From NCBI GenBank assembly GCA_031276815.1, contig JAISMJ010000104.1, positions 1-34,433 on the forward strand: a stretch of DNA of 34,433 nucleotides. Reading direction: 5' to 3'. Of the stretch, positions 24,870 through 33,461 are shown in pieces; positions within the stretch are counted from its first letter, which is position 1, and the number at the start of each line of letters is the position of its first letter. The translations under genes were made by a program, and so were the position numbers. Under the pieces are notes generated by a model. The model was given only the letters and a program-made list of their open reading frames with translations. It did no database searches and was not told the origin of the DNA. Source of the DNA: Treponema sp. (lineage in GTDB: Bacteria > Spirochaetota > Spirochaetia > Treponematales > Breznakiellaceae).

Positions 24870-25805
24870 ATGCTTTCGTATATCATAAAGCGAGTTGTTC
24901 TGGCGCTTATTACACTGCTTTTTGTCATTTGTTTGACGTTTTTGCTGATGAATACAGTGCCGGGAGGTCCGTTTCTCGGTGAAAAAGCTATTTCCGCTCA
25001 CGTGCTCGCGCAATTACAGGCGAAATACGGTCTCGATAAGCCGCTTCCGGTTCAGCTTAAAAATTATATCGCGGGTCTTATGAAGGGCGATATGGGCGTA
25101 TCGCTCAAAATGCAGAAAAACAGACCGGTCGCCACGATCATCAGCGAAATGTTTCCGGTGTCCGCGCGTATCGGCGTGGTTGCGCTCCTGTGGTCCACCC
25201 TCGCGGGCGTTGCGCTGGGTTGCATCGCCGCGTATACGCGCGGTAAATGGCAGGACAGCCTCCTCCAAGTGATCACCACGCTCGGCATCGCGTTTCCCGG
25301 CTTTGTGGTGGCGACTGTGCTGCTGGTGTGCTTCGCGGGCGGCGTGTGGCGCATATTCCCGACAAGCGGCTTAAACAGAGGCGTAATAAGCTATGTACTG
25401 CCCTGTTTTACCTTGGGACTTACGCCTATGTGTTCCATCGCCCGTTATACCCGTTCTTCTATGCTTGACGTACTGAACAAGGAGTATATCAAAACAGCCC
25501 GCGCCTACGGGTCGTCCGTTACCGCGTTGATATTCAAATATGCGCTCCGCAACGCGCTCATTCCGGTTGTTACGTATCTGGGTCCCGTAACCGCAGGTAT
25601 CCTGACCGGCGGTTTTGTCGTGGAGACGGTGTTTAATATTCCCGGTCTCGGCAGGTACTTCATTCAGAGTATCAGTAACCGCGATTATCCGCTCATCATG
25701 GGAACAACGATATTCTTTGCGGCGCTGGTTATTATTATGAGTTTTTTGGTTGATATTTTGTATAAGATTATCGATCCCCGTATAGAACTTGCAAAAGAGA
25801 ACTAG
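24870..25805 (+). CDS. oppB: Oligopeptide/dipeptide ABC transporter permease OppB
   Basis: This 311-aa membrane protein starts at MLSYIIKRVV, the normal OppB/DppB N-terminus. The upstream TTG used by the ORF track adds 22 residues without a ribosome-binding site. Six membrane segments are visible. The coupling-loop region contains YIKTARAYGSS, and GPVTAGILTGGFVVETVFNIPGLG is a conserved late segment. First gene of oppBCDFA. Confidence 0.9.
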   Translation: MLSYIIKRVVLALITLLFVICLTFLLMNTVPGGPFLGEKAISAHVLAQLQAKYGLDKPLPVQLKNYIAGLMKGDMGVSLKMQKNRPVATIISEMFPVSARIGVVALLWSTLAGVALGCIAAYTRGKWQDSLLQVITTLGIAFPGFVVATVLLVCFAGGVWRIFPTSGLNRGVISYVLPCFTLGLTPMCSIARYTRSSMLDVLNKEYIKTARAYGSSVTALIFKYALRNALIPVVTYLGPVTAGILTGGFVVETVFNIPGLGRYFIQSISNRDYPLIMGTTIFFAALVIIMSFLVDILYKIIDPRIELAKEN

Positions 25806-25821
25806 CGTATGGAGCTGTATT

Positions 25822-26865
25822 ATGGATAGTAAAACTATAGCGCGCGACGACCTTTTTGCGCCGGCTTCCGCAGAGGAGAAAAAAGCGTTTGAGCCGCAGC
25901 ACAAGAGCGTTTCATACTGGAAAGACGCATGGCGGCGGCTTCGGAAGAATTACGTCGCGATGGGGTCCGCCGGGGCGATTGTATTCCTCATTGTGTTCGG
26001 GTACCTCGGTCCCGTGTTCATGGGCTATCAGTACGATGAACAAACGCGCGGAAGTGAAAACTTAAAGCCGCTTACCTATTCACAGCAGGAACAGGCGCGT
26101 ATTGCCGCCGGAGAACCGGTGTTCCCGCATGTGTTTGGCACCGATTCGCATGGGCGCGATCTGCTTGTGCGCCTGATGTACGGCACCCGCGTTTCCATGA
26201 TTATAGGCATTGTCGCGGCGATTCTTACCCTTGTTATCGGCGCTATCTATGGATCAATCGCGGGCTATATCGGCGGAAAAGTCGATATGATCATGATGCG
26301 TATCGTGGACATTATCTACTCGGTACCGGATGTGCTTGTGGTGCTGCTGCTTGCGGTTACGCTCAAGCCGCTGCTCACGGATTTTGCCAACGCCAATCAA
26401 ACCAATCTGATGGGACGGCTCGTCATCGCGCTTGGTCCCAGCATTATCGCTATATTCATAGCGTTCGCGCTGCTCTATTGGACAACTCTTGCCCGTATCG
26501 TGCGGGGGCAGATATTGCAGCTCAAACAGCAGGAATACGTGCTTGCCGCCCGCGCGCTCGGCGCAAACGACCGGCGGATCATCCTCAAACACTTGCTTCC
26601 GAACAGCGTAGGTGCGCTTGTCGCCGCAACGTGCCTTCAGATACCAACGGCAATATTCCTCGAATCGTTCCTGTCCTTTCTCGGAGTCGGCGTCAATGCG
26701 CCCATGACCAGCCTCGGTTCCCTTGCCTCCGATGCGCTCGGCGGCATGTACACGTATACGTACCGGCTTATCATTCCCGCAGTGTTGTTAAGCCTTTTGA
26801 TCTTGTCATTTAACCTTTTCGGAGACGGGCTGCGGGACGCCCTTGATCCGCGGCTTAAGAAGTAG
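25822..26865 (+). CDS. oppC: Oligopeptide/dipeptide ABC transporter permease OppC
   Basis: The 347-aa partner permease starts at ATG 25822, with GGAG 7 nt upstream; the 25789 start in the track lies inside oppB. It has a longer cytoplasmic N-terminus than usual (about 40 residues), one membrane segment, a periplasmic loop with HVFGTDSHGRDLLVRLMYGTR, then five segments. The coupling loop YVLAARALGANDRRIILKHLLPN is typical. Confidence 0.92.
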   Translation: MDSKTIARDDLFAPASAEEKKAFEPQHKSVSYWKDAWRRLRKNYVAMGSAGAIVFLIVFGYLGPVFMGYQYDEQTRGSENLKPLTYSQQEQARIAAGEPVFPHVFGTDSHGRDLLVRLMYGTRVSMIIGIVAAILTLVIGAIYGSIAGYIGGKVDMIMMRIVDIIYSVPDVLVVLLLAVTLKPLLTDFANANQTNLMGRLVIALGPSIIAIFIAFALLYWTTLARIVRGQILQLKQQEYVLAARALGANDRRIILKHLLPNSVGALVAATCLQIPTAIFLESFLSFLGVGVNAPMTSLGSLASDALGGMYTYTYRLIIPAVLLSLLILSFNLFGDGLRDALDPRLKK

Positions 26866-26877
26866 AGGACTACACAG

Positions 26878-27933
26878 ATGGCGGAAGCGAAAAAAGCATT
26901 GCTTGAGGTAAAAGATTTACAGGTCTCCTTTTTCACGCCGGTTGGTGAAGTAAAGGCTGTGGGGGGGGGGGGGGGAATCTCCTATTCGCTGAATGACGGC
27001 GAGGTGATGGGCATTGTCGGCGAATCGGGTTCCGGTAAGAGCGTAGAAGCCTACTCCGTGATGGGGCTGCTTGATCCGCCCGGACGGGTCATCGGCGGTA
27101 CGGTGGAGTTTGAGGGCGCCAATATCCTCGCGTACAGCCGGAAAGAAATGGAAAGAATACGAGGGAACAGGATGAGCATGATTTTCCAGAATCCCATGGA
27201 AAGCCTTAACCCCGTGTACACCATCGGCAATCAATTAGCCGCCGTGCTACGGGACCATGCAAAGGACAACGGCGGCGTTGACGTGTCCGTTACACAAGCC
27301 CGCGAAAAAGCGCTTGAGATGCTGAAACTCGTGGGCATTACCAATCCTGAACGCCGCCTTAACCAGTACCCGCACGAATTGTCCGGCGGCATGAGGCAGC
27401 GGGTGATGATAGCGATGGGGCTTATCTGCGAACCCCGGCTGCTAATAGCCGATGAGCCGACCACCGCGCTTGACGTTACCATTCAAGCGCAGATACTGGA
27501 GCTTATGAAAGCCATTCAGCGGAAAACCGGCATGGCGATTATCTTTATTACCCACAACCTTGCGGTTATTGCGGAAATCTGCGATACGGTCGCGGTGATG
27601 TACGGCGGGCATATCGTGGAGCAGGGAACAGTGGAGGATATTTTTTATACGCCGGTTCATCCCTACACGAAGGGATTGCTCCGTTCAATGCCCCGCCTTG
27701 ACGAAGAAAAGACGAAACGGCTCATACCGATTGAAGGCTCGCCTATCAACATGCTCGATCCGAATCCGGGCTGCCCCTTTGCCCCGCGCTGCGAGTTCTG
27801 CATGAAAATCTGCGTCAAACAACATCCCCAAAAAATAACCGTTAATCACGGGCAGGATGCCAAAGGTTTTTCCGCTGCCGGTCATCGCGCCGCTTGCTGG
27901 CTTGTCTCAAAGAAGGGAGGAAACAATCCATGA
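26878..27933 (+). CDS. oppD: Oligopeptide ABC transporter ATPase OppD, with a poly-G tract
   Basis: This 351-aa ATPase has Walker A GESGSGKS (48-55), signature LSGGMRQR, Walker [13 protein letters not shown] and the C-terminal cysteine-rich [15 protein letters not shown] of Opp/Dpp ATPases, which in relatives binds an iron-sulfur cluster. Codons 28-33 are a run of 15 G (26961-26975) giving V-GGGGG, about three glycines more than the usual AVxGVSF strand. The frame is intact at this length, so the gene is 'on'. A change of one or two G would end translation before Walker A. It overlaps oppF by 4 bp. Confidence 0.93.
   Translation: MAEAKKALLEVKDLQVSFFTPVGEVKAVGGGGGISYSLNDGEVMGIVGESGSGKSVEAYSVMGLLDPPGRVIGGTVEFEGANILAYSRKEMERIRGNRMSMIFQNPMESLNPVYTIGNQLAAVLRDHAKDNGGVDVSVTQAREKALEMLKLVGITNPERRLNQYPHELSGGMRQRVMIAMGLICEPRLLIADEPTTALDVTIQAQILELMKAIQRKTGMAIIFITHNLAVIAEICDTVAVMYGGHIVEQGTVEDIFYTPVHPYTKGLLRSMPRLDEEKTKRLIPIEGSPINMLDPNPGCPFAPRCEFCMKICVKQHPQKITVNHGQDAKGFSAAGHRAACWLVSKKGGNNP
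26961..26975 (+). repeat. Homopolymeric G15 tract inside oppD
   Basis: Fifteen uninterrupted G residues lie 83 bp into the coding sequence. This is the only such long homopolymer I see in the window. Runs of this length are prone to slipped-strand mispairing. Poly-G tracts of this kind are known phase-variation switches in Treponema pallidum. Confidence 0.9.
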
Positions 27934-28895
27934 ACCTCATCACAGTTGAAGGCTTAAAGAAGTATTTTAAGGTCAAAGCGGGCTGGGGAATCATGAAACA
28001 GATCAGGGCGGTTGAAGACGTTTCCTTGTATATTGAAGAAGGCGAAACCCTGGGGCTTGTGGGAGAATCAGGCTGCGGAAAAACAACGTTTGGGCGCACG
28101 CTGTTGCGCTTGTACGAACCGACCGCTGGAACTATCTTTTTCCGCGGTCAGGATATTACCCATGTCGACATGCTCTCCTACAGGCGGAAGATGCAGATCA
28201 TTTTTCAGGACCCGTCTTCTTCCCTGAATCCCCGCATGACGGTTGCCGAAATTGTCGGGGAACCCATTGACATTCACCGCCTCGCATCATCGGCGGGCGA
28301 ACGCCGCGACCGCATCAATTCGCTGCTGGCGCGGGTTGGGCTTAACAGCGAACATGCGAACCGGTATCCGCATGAATTTTCCGGCGGTCAGCAACAGCGG
28401 GTGGGCATTGCCCGCGCCCTTGCCGTGGAGCCGGACTTTATCGTGTGCGATGAGCCGGTTTCCGCGCTTGACGTGTCTATCCAGTCCCAGATAGTGAACA
28501 TGCTGGAAGATATGCAGGCGGAGATGAAGCTTGCCTATTTGTTCATAGCGCATGATATTTCTGTGGTGCGCCACATTTCGCGGCGCATAGGGGTCATGTA
28601 CCTCGGACATCTGGTCGAATTGGCGGCAAGCGGCGAACTGGTCAAACGCCCGCTGCACCCGTATACGCGGACGCTCCTTCAGGCGGTTCCTATCCCCGAT
28701 CCCGCCGTTACCCGCTCACGCACGCGCGTTGTGCTGGAAGGAGAAATCCCCAACCCCATGGATGCGCCGAGCGGGTGCAGGTTTAGAACCCTTTGTCCAG
28801 CGGCAACTGCACGGTGCGCCGAAGCCGCGCCAGAATTGAAGGAAGCCGCAAGCGGGCATTGGGTTGCCTGTCATTGCATCAATGGGCAGGTATAA
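27930..28895 (+). CDS. oppF: Oligopeptide ABC transporter ATPase OppF
   Basis: The 321-aa second ATPase starts at ATG 27930, overlapping the oppD stop (ATGA) with AGGGAGG upstream. Walker A is GESGCGKTT, the signature is FSGGQQQR, Walker B is [12 protein letters not shown] and H-loop IAHD. The C-terminal [15 protein letters not shown] matches the family. All catalytic residues are present. Confidence 0.93.
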   Translation: MNLITVEGLKKYFKVKAGWGIMKQIRAVEDVSLYIEEGETLGLVGESGCGKTTFGRTLLRLYEPTAGTIFFRGQDITHVDMLSYRRKMQIIFQDPSSSLNPRMTVAEIVGEPIDIHRLASSAGERRDRINSLLARVGLNSEHANRYPHEFSGGQQQRVGIARALAVEPDFIVCDEPVSALDVSIQSQIVNMLEDMQAEMKLAYLFIAHDISVVRHISRRIGVMYLGHLVELAASGELVKRPLHPYTRTLLQAVPIPDPAVTRSRTRVVLEGEIPNPMDAPSGCRFRTLCPAATARCAEAAPELKEAASGHWVACHCINGQV

Positions 28896-28979
28896 CGTAG
28901 TAACAAGATACCGGCGTTAGTTAAGGATACAACGTCTTGGTAATACCGGTATATTGAAATAGTAAAGGAGGAGGTTTTT

Positions 28980-30665
28980 ATGAAGAAAATCTTATCTGTA
29001 TTATTGGTGGTTTCGGTAGCGCTGCTAGGCATTACCGCATGCCAGAAAAAGGCGGCTGATGCCGGAGCGTCGGCGGATTCGCCGGCTGCCCCGGTTGCCG
29101 CGGCAACCACCATGACGGCTGTATTCGGTTCTGAGCCGAATACTATCGATCCTGCGCTTAATTCAGCGGTTGACAGCGCAATTTACATTGAACACCTGTT
29201 TGAAGGGTTGTACAAGTACGAAGACAACGGGCAGGGTATTGCTAAAGCTGTGCCGGGTCTTGCCTCATCAGTTCCGCAGAAAGTCGTCAATGAGGACGGC
29301 ACGGTTGTGTACACCTATACCCTGCGTAACGGGCTCAAATGGTCTGACGGTACCGCGTTCACCGCACAGGACATCGTGTATGCGTGGCAGCGCCTCGTGG
29401 ATCCCGCGACCGCCGCGGATTACAGTTACATGATCACCATGGTGAAGAACGCCGATGAGATCATGGCTGGCGCAAAAGACAAGAGCGAACTCGGCGTCAA
29501 GGCAATCACCGATATAACGGTGGAAGTTACCCTTACCTATGATTGCCCGTTCTTTGATGAAATAGCCTGTTTTCCGGCAACGTTTCCGGTTAAGCGGGAC
29601 GTCATCGAAAGCGCCGGAGAGCAATGGACGTTCAGCCCGTCAACCTACATCAGCAACGGACCGTACCGCATGAAAGAATGGGTTCACAACAGTCATCTGA
29701 CCATTGAAAAGAACCCCCACTACTACGAACCGGTAACAGGACCTGACACGATCCGCTTTGCGCTTATGGACGACGATAACGCCCTTCTTGCCGGTTTCCG
29801 CAGCGGCGAGCTTGATTTCATTGAGACTGTGCCGGTAGACGAAATTGAAGGGCTGTTGAATTCGGGCGATCTTAAGGTGATTCCGTACCTCGGCACCTAT
29901 TATGTGAGCTTCAATACCCAGAAGGCTCCGTTTGATGACGCCAGAGTGCGGAAGGCGTTTAACCTTGCCATTGACCGCAACTACATCGTAACCCAGATCA
30001 CCCGCGCAGGGCAAAAGCCCGCATCGGGCTTTGTGCCTTCCGGCATCGCGGATGCGGCGGGCGCGGGCAGCGACTTCCGTCAAACCGGCGGCGACTATTA
30101 CAGCATAGCGGAGGCGGATTATCAGAAGAACGTTGAGGAGGCGAAACAGCTTTTAGCGCAGGCGGGCTATCCTGACGGCGCGGGCTTTCCGGTCGCGGAA
30201 TATATTTACAACACCAATGACGCGCATCGCGCCATTGCCGAAGCCCTTCAAAATATGTGGAAGACCGCGCTCGGCGTAACGGTAACTTTGAGCAACCAAG
30301 ACTGGGCGGTGTTCCTTGACACCCGCAAGATCGGCGACTTCCAGATCGCCCGTGACGGCTGGATAGGCGATTACAATGATCCCATGAACTTTCTTGAAAT
30401 GTATCTCACCGGCGGCGGTAATAACAACTCGCAATACGCAAGCCCTGAATTTGACGCCCTTGTCAAACAGGCGCAGTCCATTGCCGAACCGTCTGAACGC
30501 ATGAAACTCATGCATCAAGCTGAAGACATCCTTGTTGGGCAAGATGCGGCGGTTGGTCCGATCTATTTTTACACCCGGACCTATATGTTGAATCCAAAAA
30601 TTACCGGTATGTACTACACCCCGCTTGGGTATTTCTTCTTCAAAAACGTGAAGGTTGGGTCTTAA
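28980..30665 (+). CDS. oppA: Oligopeptide-binding lipoprotein OppA
   Basis: This 561-aa solute receptor (SBP_bac_5 family) has a lipoprotein signal peptide ending LGITAC, with C21 as the lipidated residue, followed by an Ala-rich linker. FGSEPNTIDPALNSAVDSAI and LRNGLKWSDGTAFTAQDIVY are family hallmarks, and NGPYRMKEWVHNSHLTIEKN lies in the ligand domain. It is the last gene of the operon with a strong AAAGGAGG and an 84-bp gap after oppF, which allows separate boosting of the binding protein. A terminator follows. Confidence 0.95.
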   Translation: MKKILSVLLVVSVALLGITACQKKAADAGASADSPAAPVAAATTMTAVFGSEPNTIDPALNSAVDSAIYIEHLFEGLYKYEDNGQGIAKAVPGLASSVPQKVVNEDGTVVYTYTLRNGLKWSDGTAFTAQDIVYAWQRLVDPATAADYSYMITMVKNADEIMAGAKDKSELGVKAITDITVEVTLTYDCPFFDEIACFPATFPVKRDVIESAGEQWTFSPSTYISNGPYRMKEWVHNSHLTIEKNPHYYEPVTGPDTIRFALMDDDNALLAGFRSGELDFIETVPVDEIEGLLNSGDLKVIPYLGTYYVSFNTQKAPFDDARVRKAFNLAIDRNYIVTQITRAGQKPASGFVPSGIADAAGAGSDFRQTGGDYYSIAEADYQKNVEEAKQLLAQAGYPDGAGFPVAEYIYNTNDAHRAIAEALQNMWKTALGVTVTLSNQDWAVFLDTRKIGDFQIARDGWIGDYNDPMNFLEMYLTGGGNNNSQYASPEFDALVKQAQSIAEPSERMKLMHQAEDILVGQDAAVGPIYFYTRTYMLNPKITGMYYTPLGYFFFKNVKVGS

Positions 30666-30671
30666 CCGTAG

Positions 30672-30702
30672 CGCCTAGGCGCCCCGCCTAGGCGTTTCCT
30701 TT
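30672..30702 (+). terminator. Terminator of the opp operon
   Basis: CGCCTAGGC-GCCCC-GCCTAGGCG is a perfect 9-bp stem, followed by TTTCCTTTC. It sits 7 bp after the oppA stop. Confidence 0.85.
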
Positions 30703-30802
30703 CATCCGCCTAGCGGCGCACCCGCCCGCAAGCCGTAACGCGCGCGTTGACGCCATTCACAGCGTTCTACGATGAGCGTTTTGCGGGCGGTCTGCACTCC
30801 CC
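30703..30802. other. Spacer between opp terminator and array C
   Basis: A GC-rich stretch with no gene. It ends abruptly where the AT-richer repeats begin. Confidence 0.4.
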
Positions 30803-31833
30803 GCTTAACATGTTCAAGCAGCGCTATCTAAATCGTTTATGCAACACGGTCTGAAATATGTATGCAATACTGTCTAAAGCGTTCAGGCAATACTACTAAA
30901 AGGTTTATATACCGTTGTCTAAAGTATGATGCAATACTGTCTAAAGCGTTCAGGCAACGCTGTTGAAGGTGTTCCAACAATATCGCTTAAAAGGTTTATA
31001 TAACATTGTCTAAAGTATGTATGCAATACTGTCTAAAGCGTTCCAACAATGCTGTCTAAAGTATGTATGCAATATTGCTTAAAGCATTCCAACAATGCTG
31101 TCTAAAGTGTTTATGCAATACCGCTTAAAGCGTTCCAACAATGCTGTCTAAAGTGTTCATGCAATACCGCTTAAAGCGTTCCAACAGTACTGCTTAAAGC
31201 GTTCAAATAATGCTATCTAAAGTATGTATGCAATACCGCTTAAAGCGTTCCAATAATGCTGTCTAAAGTGTTTATGCAATATTGCTTAAAGCGTTCAAAT
31301 AATGCTGTCTAAAATGTTTATGCAATATTGCTTAAAGTGTTCAAATAATGATGTCTAAAGTGTTCATGCAATACTACTAAAAGGTTTATATACCGTTGTC
31401 TAAAGTATGTATGCAATACTCTCTAAAGCGTTCCAAGGCACTGTTGAAGGTGTTCCAACAATACTGCTAAAAGTGTTTCAACAATATTGCTTAAAATGTT
31501 CCAATAATGCTGCTTAAAACATTCAGACAATACCGCTTAAAAGCTCTATATACCGTTGTCTAAAGTATGTATGCAATACTCTCTAAAGCGTTCCAACAAT
31601 ACTGTCTAAAATGTTTATGCAATATTGCTTAAAGCGTTCCAACAATACTGTCTAAAGTGTTTATGCAATACTGCTTAAAGCGTTCAAACAATGTTGTTGA
31701 AAGTGTTCCAACCGCACTGTTGAAGGTGTTTCAACAGTGCGGTTGAAGGTGTTCCAACAATACCGCTTAAAAGGTTTATATAACGTTGTATAAAGTATGT
31801 ATGCAAGGCTGTCTCAAGCGTCTATGCAGCGCT
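30803..31833 (+). repeat. 23-bp tandem repeat array C, about 45 units
   Basis: Same family and orientation as array A. Over 31040-31360 two unit types alternate, one beginning GTCTAAAGTGTTTATGCAAT and the other GCTTAAAGCGTTCCAACAAT, giving a 46-bp higher-order repeat. Some junctions contain the perfect palindrome GCAATATTGC. Near the right end AACCGCACTGTTGAA and TTCAACAGTGCGGTT face each other around 5 bases, arms of 15-16 bp (31709-31745). A few units are shortened, for example near 30900 and 31430. No genes or spacers. Confidence 0.93.
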
Positions 31834-32039
31834 GCCTTTGGTAGTACAACGTAAAGCGCCATATTAGACAATGAGCGATGGGTAGTAGAGCCGGCGCGGT
31901 TGTTACGCCGTTTTTTGAAGGCTTTGCGTGTGAAGGCTTCGCCGGATCGGATGGATACCGGATATACTTCTTGATTACTCATAACGGAACTCCGGCAAAG
32001 CTCCCGCTATGCGTGGCGTTGCGAATGTTGCGCGAACCT
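31834..32039. other. Intergenic region after array C
   Basis: No gene recognised. The ORFs on either strand here are short and without family features, and no clear terminator for the leftward neuB-like gene is seen. Confidence 0.35.
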
Positions 32040-33176
32040 TCACACGTCTTCAAACCTGACGCCTTCTCCCGCAGGAATGTCCGCGCGCGCAACGCGCCCG
32101 ATAACCGCGTCTTCCCATGACGGCGGCAACCCCGGACGCAGCATCTTTTCGGTACGAAGGCAGGCTATCATCGACCGCGTGATACGTTCCCCTTTCCGTA
32201 TGGCGCGAAGCGCATGAATGGAGCGGTTGGTACGCGTATAATTGGCTTTTTCCGAAGGCGCAAGCCGCTTCACCCCATCCCCAAGCGCCGCGCCGGTCAA
32301 TGCCGCGCCCCGTTCATGCCGTATCTCCGCAAGCGCGGCTTCGGCGCCCTGTTGCGCGGCGAGCCGCTCCGTAGCGCGTACCGCGCGTGTCATGTCGGCG
32401 AAGGCGGACGGGTCAAGCGCGATGGGATCGTCAAGCCCCGCGCCGTTCCGCGACAGGCAGAAATGCTTCTCTATAGCCGCAGCGCCAAGAGCCGCCGCAA
32501 GAGACGGTACCAGCTCCGCATCCAAGGTATGATCGCTCACGCCAACCGGCGCGCCGAACACAGCGGAAAGCGTGCGAAGCGTCTGGAGGTTATACTCTTC
32601 CGGCGGCGCGGGATACGCGGTAACGCAGTGCAGCAGGCAGACCGGTACGCCCGCAAGCGTCCCCAGCGCGGCTTCTATATCGGAGAGCGTTGACACGCCT
32701 GATGAAAGCAGGACGGGCAGAGCATACGAGGCGATTTCCCGCAACAACGCGGTGTAATTGAGTTCGGGAGACGCTATTTTCACCGCCGCGGGACCCAAGG
32801 CTCGCAGTTCGCGGGCGCTTCGGATGCCGAAAGGCGTACAGAGAAACAGCAGACCCTTCTTTTCAACCTGTTCCTTCATGTCCGCAAAGAAACCGGGCGG
32901 CGCTTCCAACTGTTTGAACCGGTCATAAAGCGGGATGTTCCCGCCCGGAAGCGGCACGGCGCCGGTATTGGGATGGAGTATCTCATCCGCATACACAAGC
33001 TGGAATTTGACGCAGTCCGCGCCCGCCTCCGCCGCCGCTTCAATAAGTTCCGCCGCTTTCACGCGGTCCGCGCCGTGTCCGGTACCGAGTTCCGCTATGA
33101 TAAGCGCGCGGCGTCCGCTCGCCGGCTCGATCCGGCAGGTCTTTCCATTAATACGGAATTCTCTGTGATGTGTCAT
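32040..33176 (-). CDS. NeuB/SpsE-like sialic (nonulosonic) acid synthase
   Basis: This 378-aa enzyme of the NeuB family condenses phosphoenolpyruvate with an amino sugar to make a sialic-acid-like sugar. The TIM-barrel domain shows IIAELGTGHGADRVKAAELI, GADCVKFQ, FLCTPFG, VKIASPELN, HCVTAYPAPPEEYNL, VGVSDHTLDAELV and IEKHFCLSRNGAGLDD, all family blocks. The last 65 residues form the antifreeze-like SAF domain (SIHALRAIRKGERITRSMI). No CMP-transferase or epimerase gene is adjacent. The start lacks a clear Shine-Dalgarno. Product identity (sialic, legionaminic or pseudaminic acid) cannot be decided. It may serve flagellin or surface glycosylation. Confidence 0.9.
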   Translation of the reverse strand: MTHHREFRINGKTCRIEPASGRRALIIAELGTGHGADRVKAAELIEAAAEAGADCVKFQLVYADEILHPNTGAVPLPGGNIPLYDRFKQLEAPPGFFADMKEQVEKKGLLFLCTPFGIRSARELRALGPAAVKIASPELNYTALLREIASYALPVLLSSGVSTLSDIEAALGTLAGVPVCLLHCVTAYPAPPEEYNLQTLRTLSAVFGAPVGVSDHTLDAELVPSLAAALGAAAIEKHFCLSRNGAGLDDPIALDPSAFADMTRAVRATERLAAQQGAEAALAEIRHERGAALTGAALGDGVKRLAPSEKANYTRTNRSIHALRAIRKGERITRSMIACLRTEKMLRPGLPPSWEDAVIGRVARADIPAGEGVRFEDV

Positions 33177-33330
33177 AGCCGTATACTAGCATGTTTTTGA
33201 GTATGAAGAAAGGCGGCGGGAGGCGCGTGTATCCGGCTCACGCCGTGACTATGTTCGAGGGTTTGCGGCGGCGGCGATCATAGTGATAAAAGATAATAAA
33301 AGAAGGGATGCGCGGGGAAGGCTACCCCGC

Positions 33331-33405
33331 AGAGGGGGTAGCGGAAAAGCCGTAGGCTTGATAAAAGCCTAGGCTTTGGAGCGAGGGGGAGGCTTCCCCC
33401 TCTTT
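33331..33405. repeat. Cluster of GC-rich hairpins between LysM protein and neuB
   Basis: Three dyads follow each other: GCGGGG...CCCCGC near 33331-33349, AGGCTT-GATA-AAAGCCT near 33354-33370, and GAGGGGGA-GGCT-TCCCCCTC at 33383-33402. The last lies after the LysM gene stop in the minus direction and probably contributes to termination. On the + strand it is followed by TTTA. Confidence 0.5.
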
Positions 33406-33461
33406 ACCACGCCGGCAGCAGGACCGTCCCGCAGCGCGGCATACTCATGATCCGGCGCGGC

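Noticed and set aside
30815-31800. tRNA-like TTCAAAT pieces in array C
   Set aside because: They are part of the 23-bp unit; no cloverleaf or acceptor stem can be drawn. No tRNA was found anywhere in the window.
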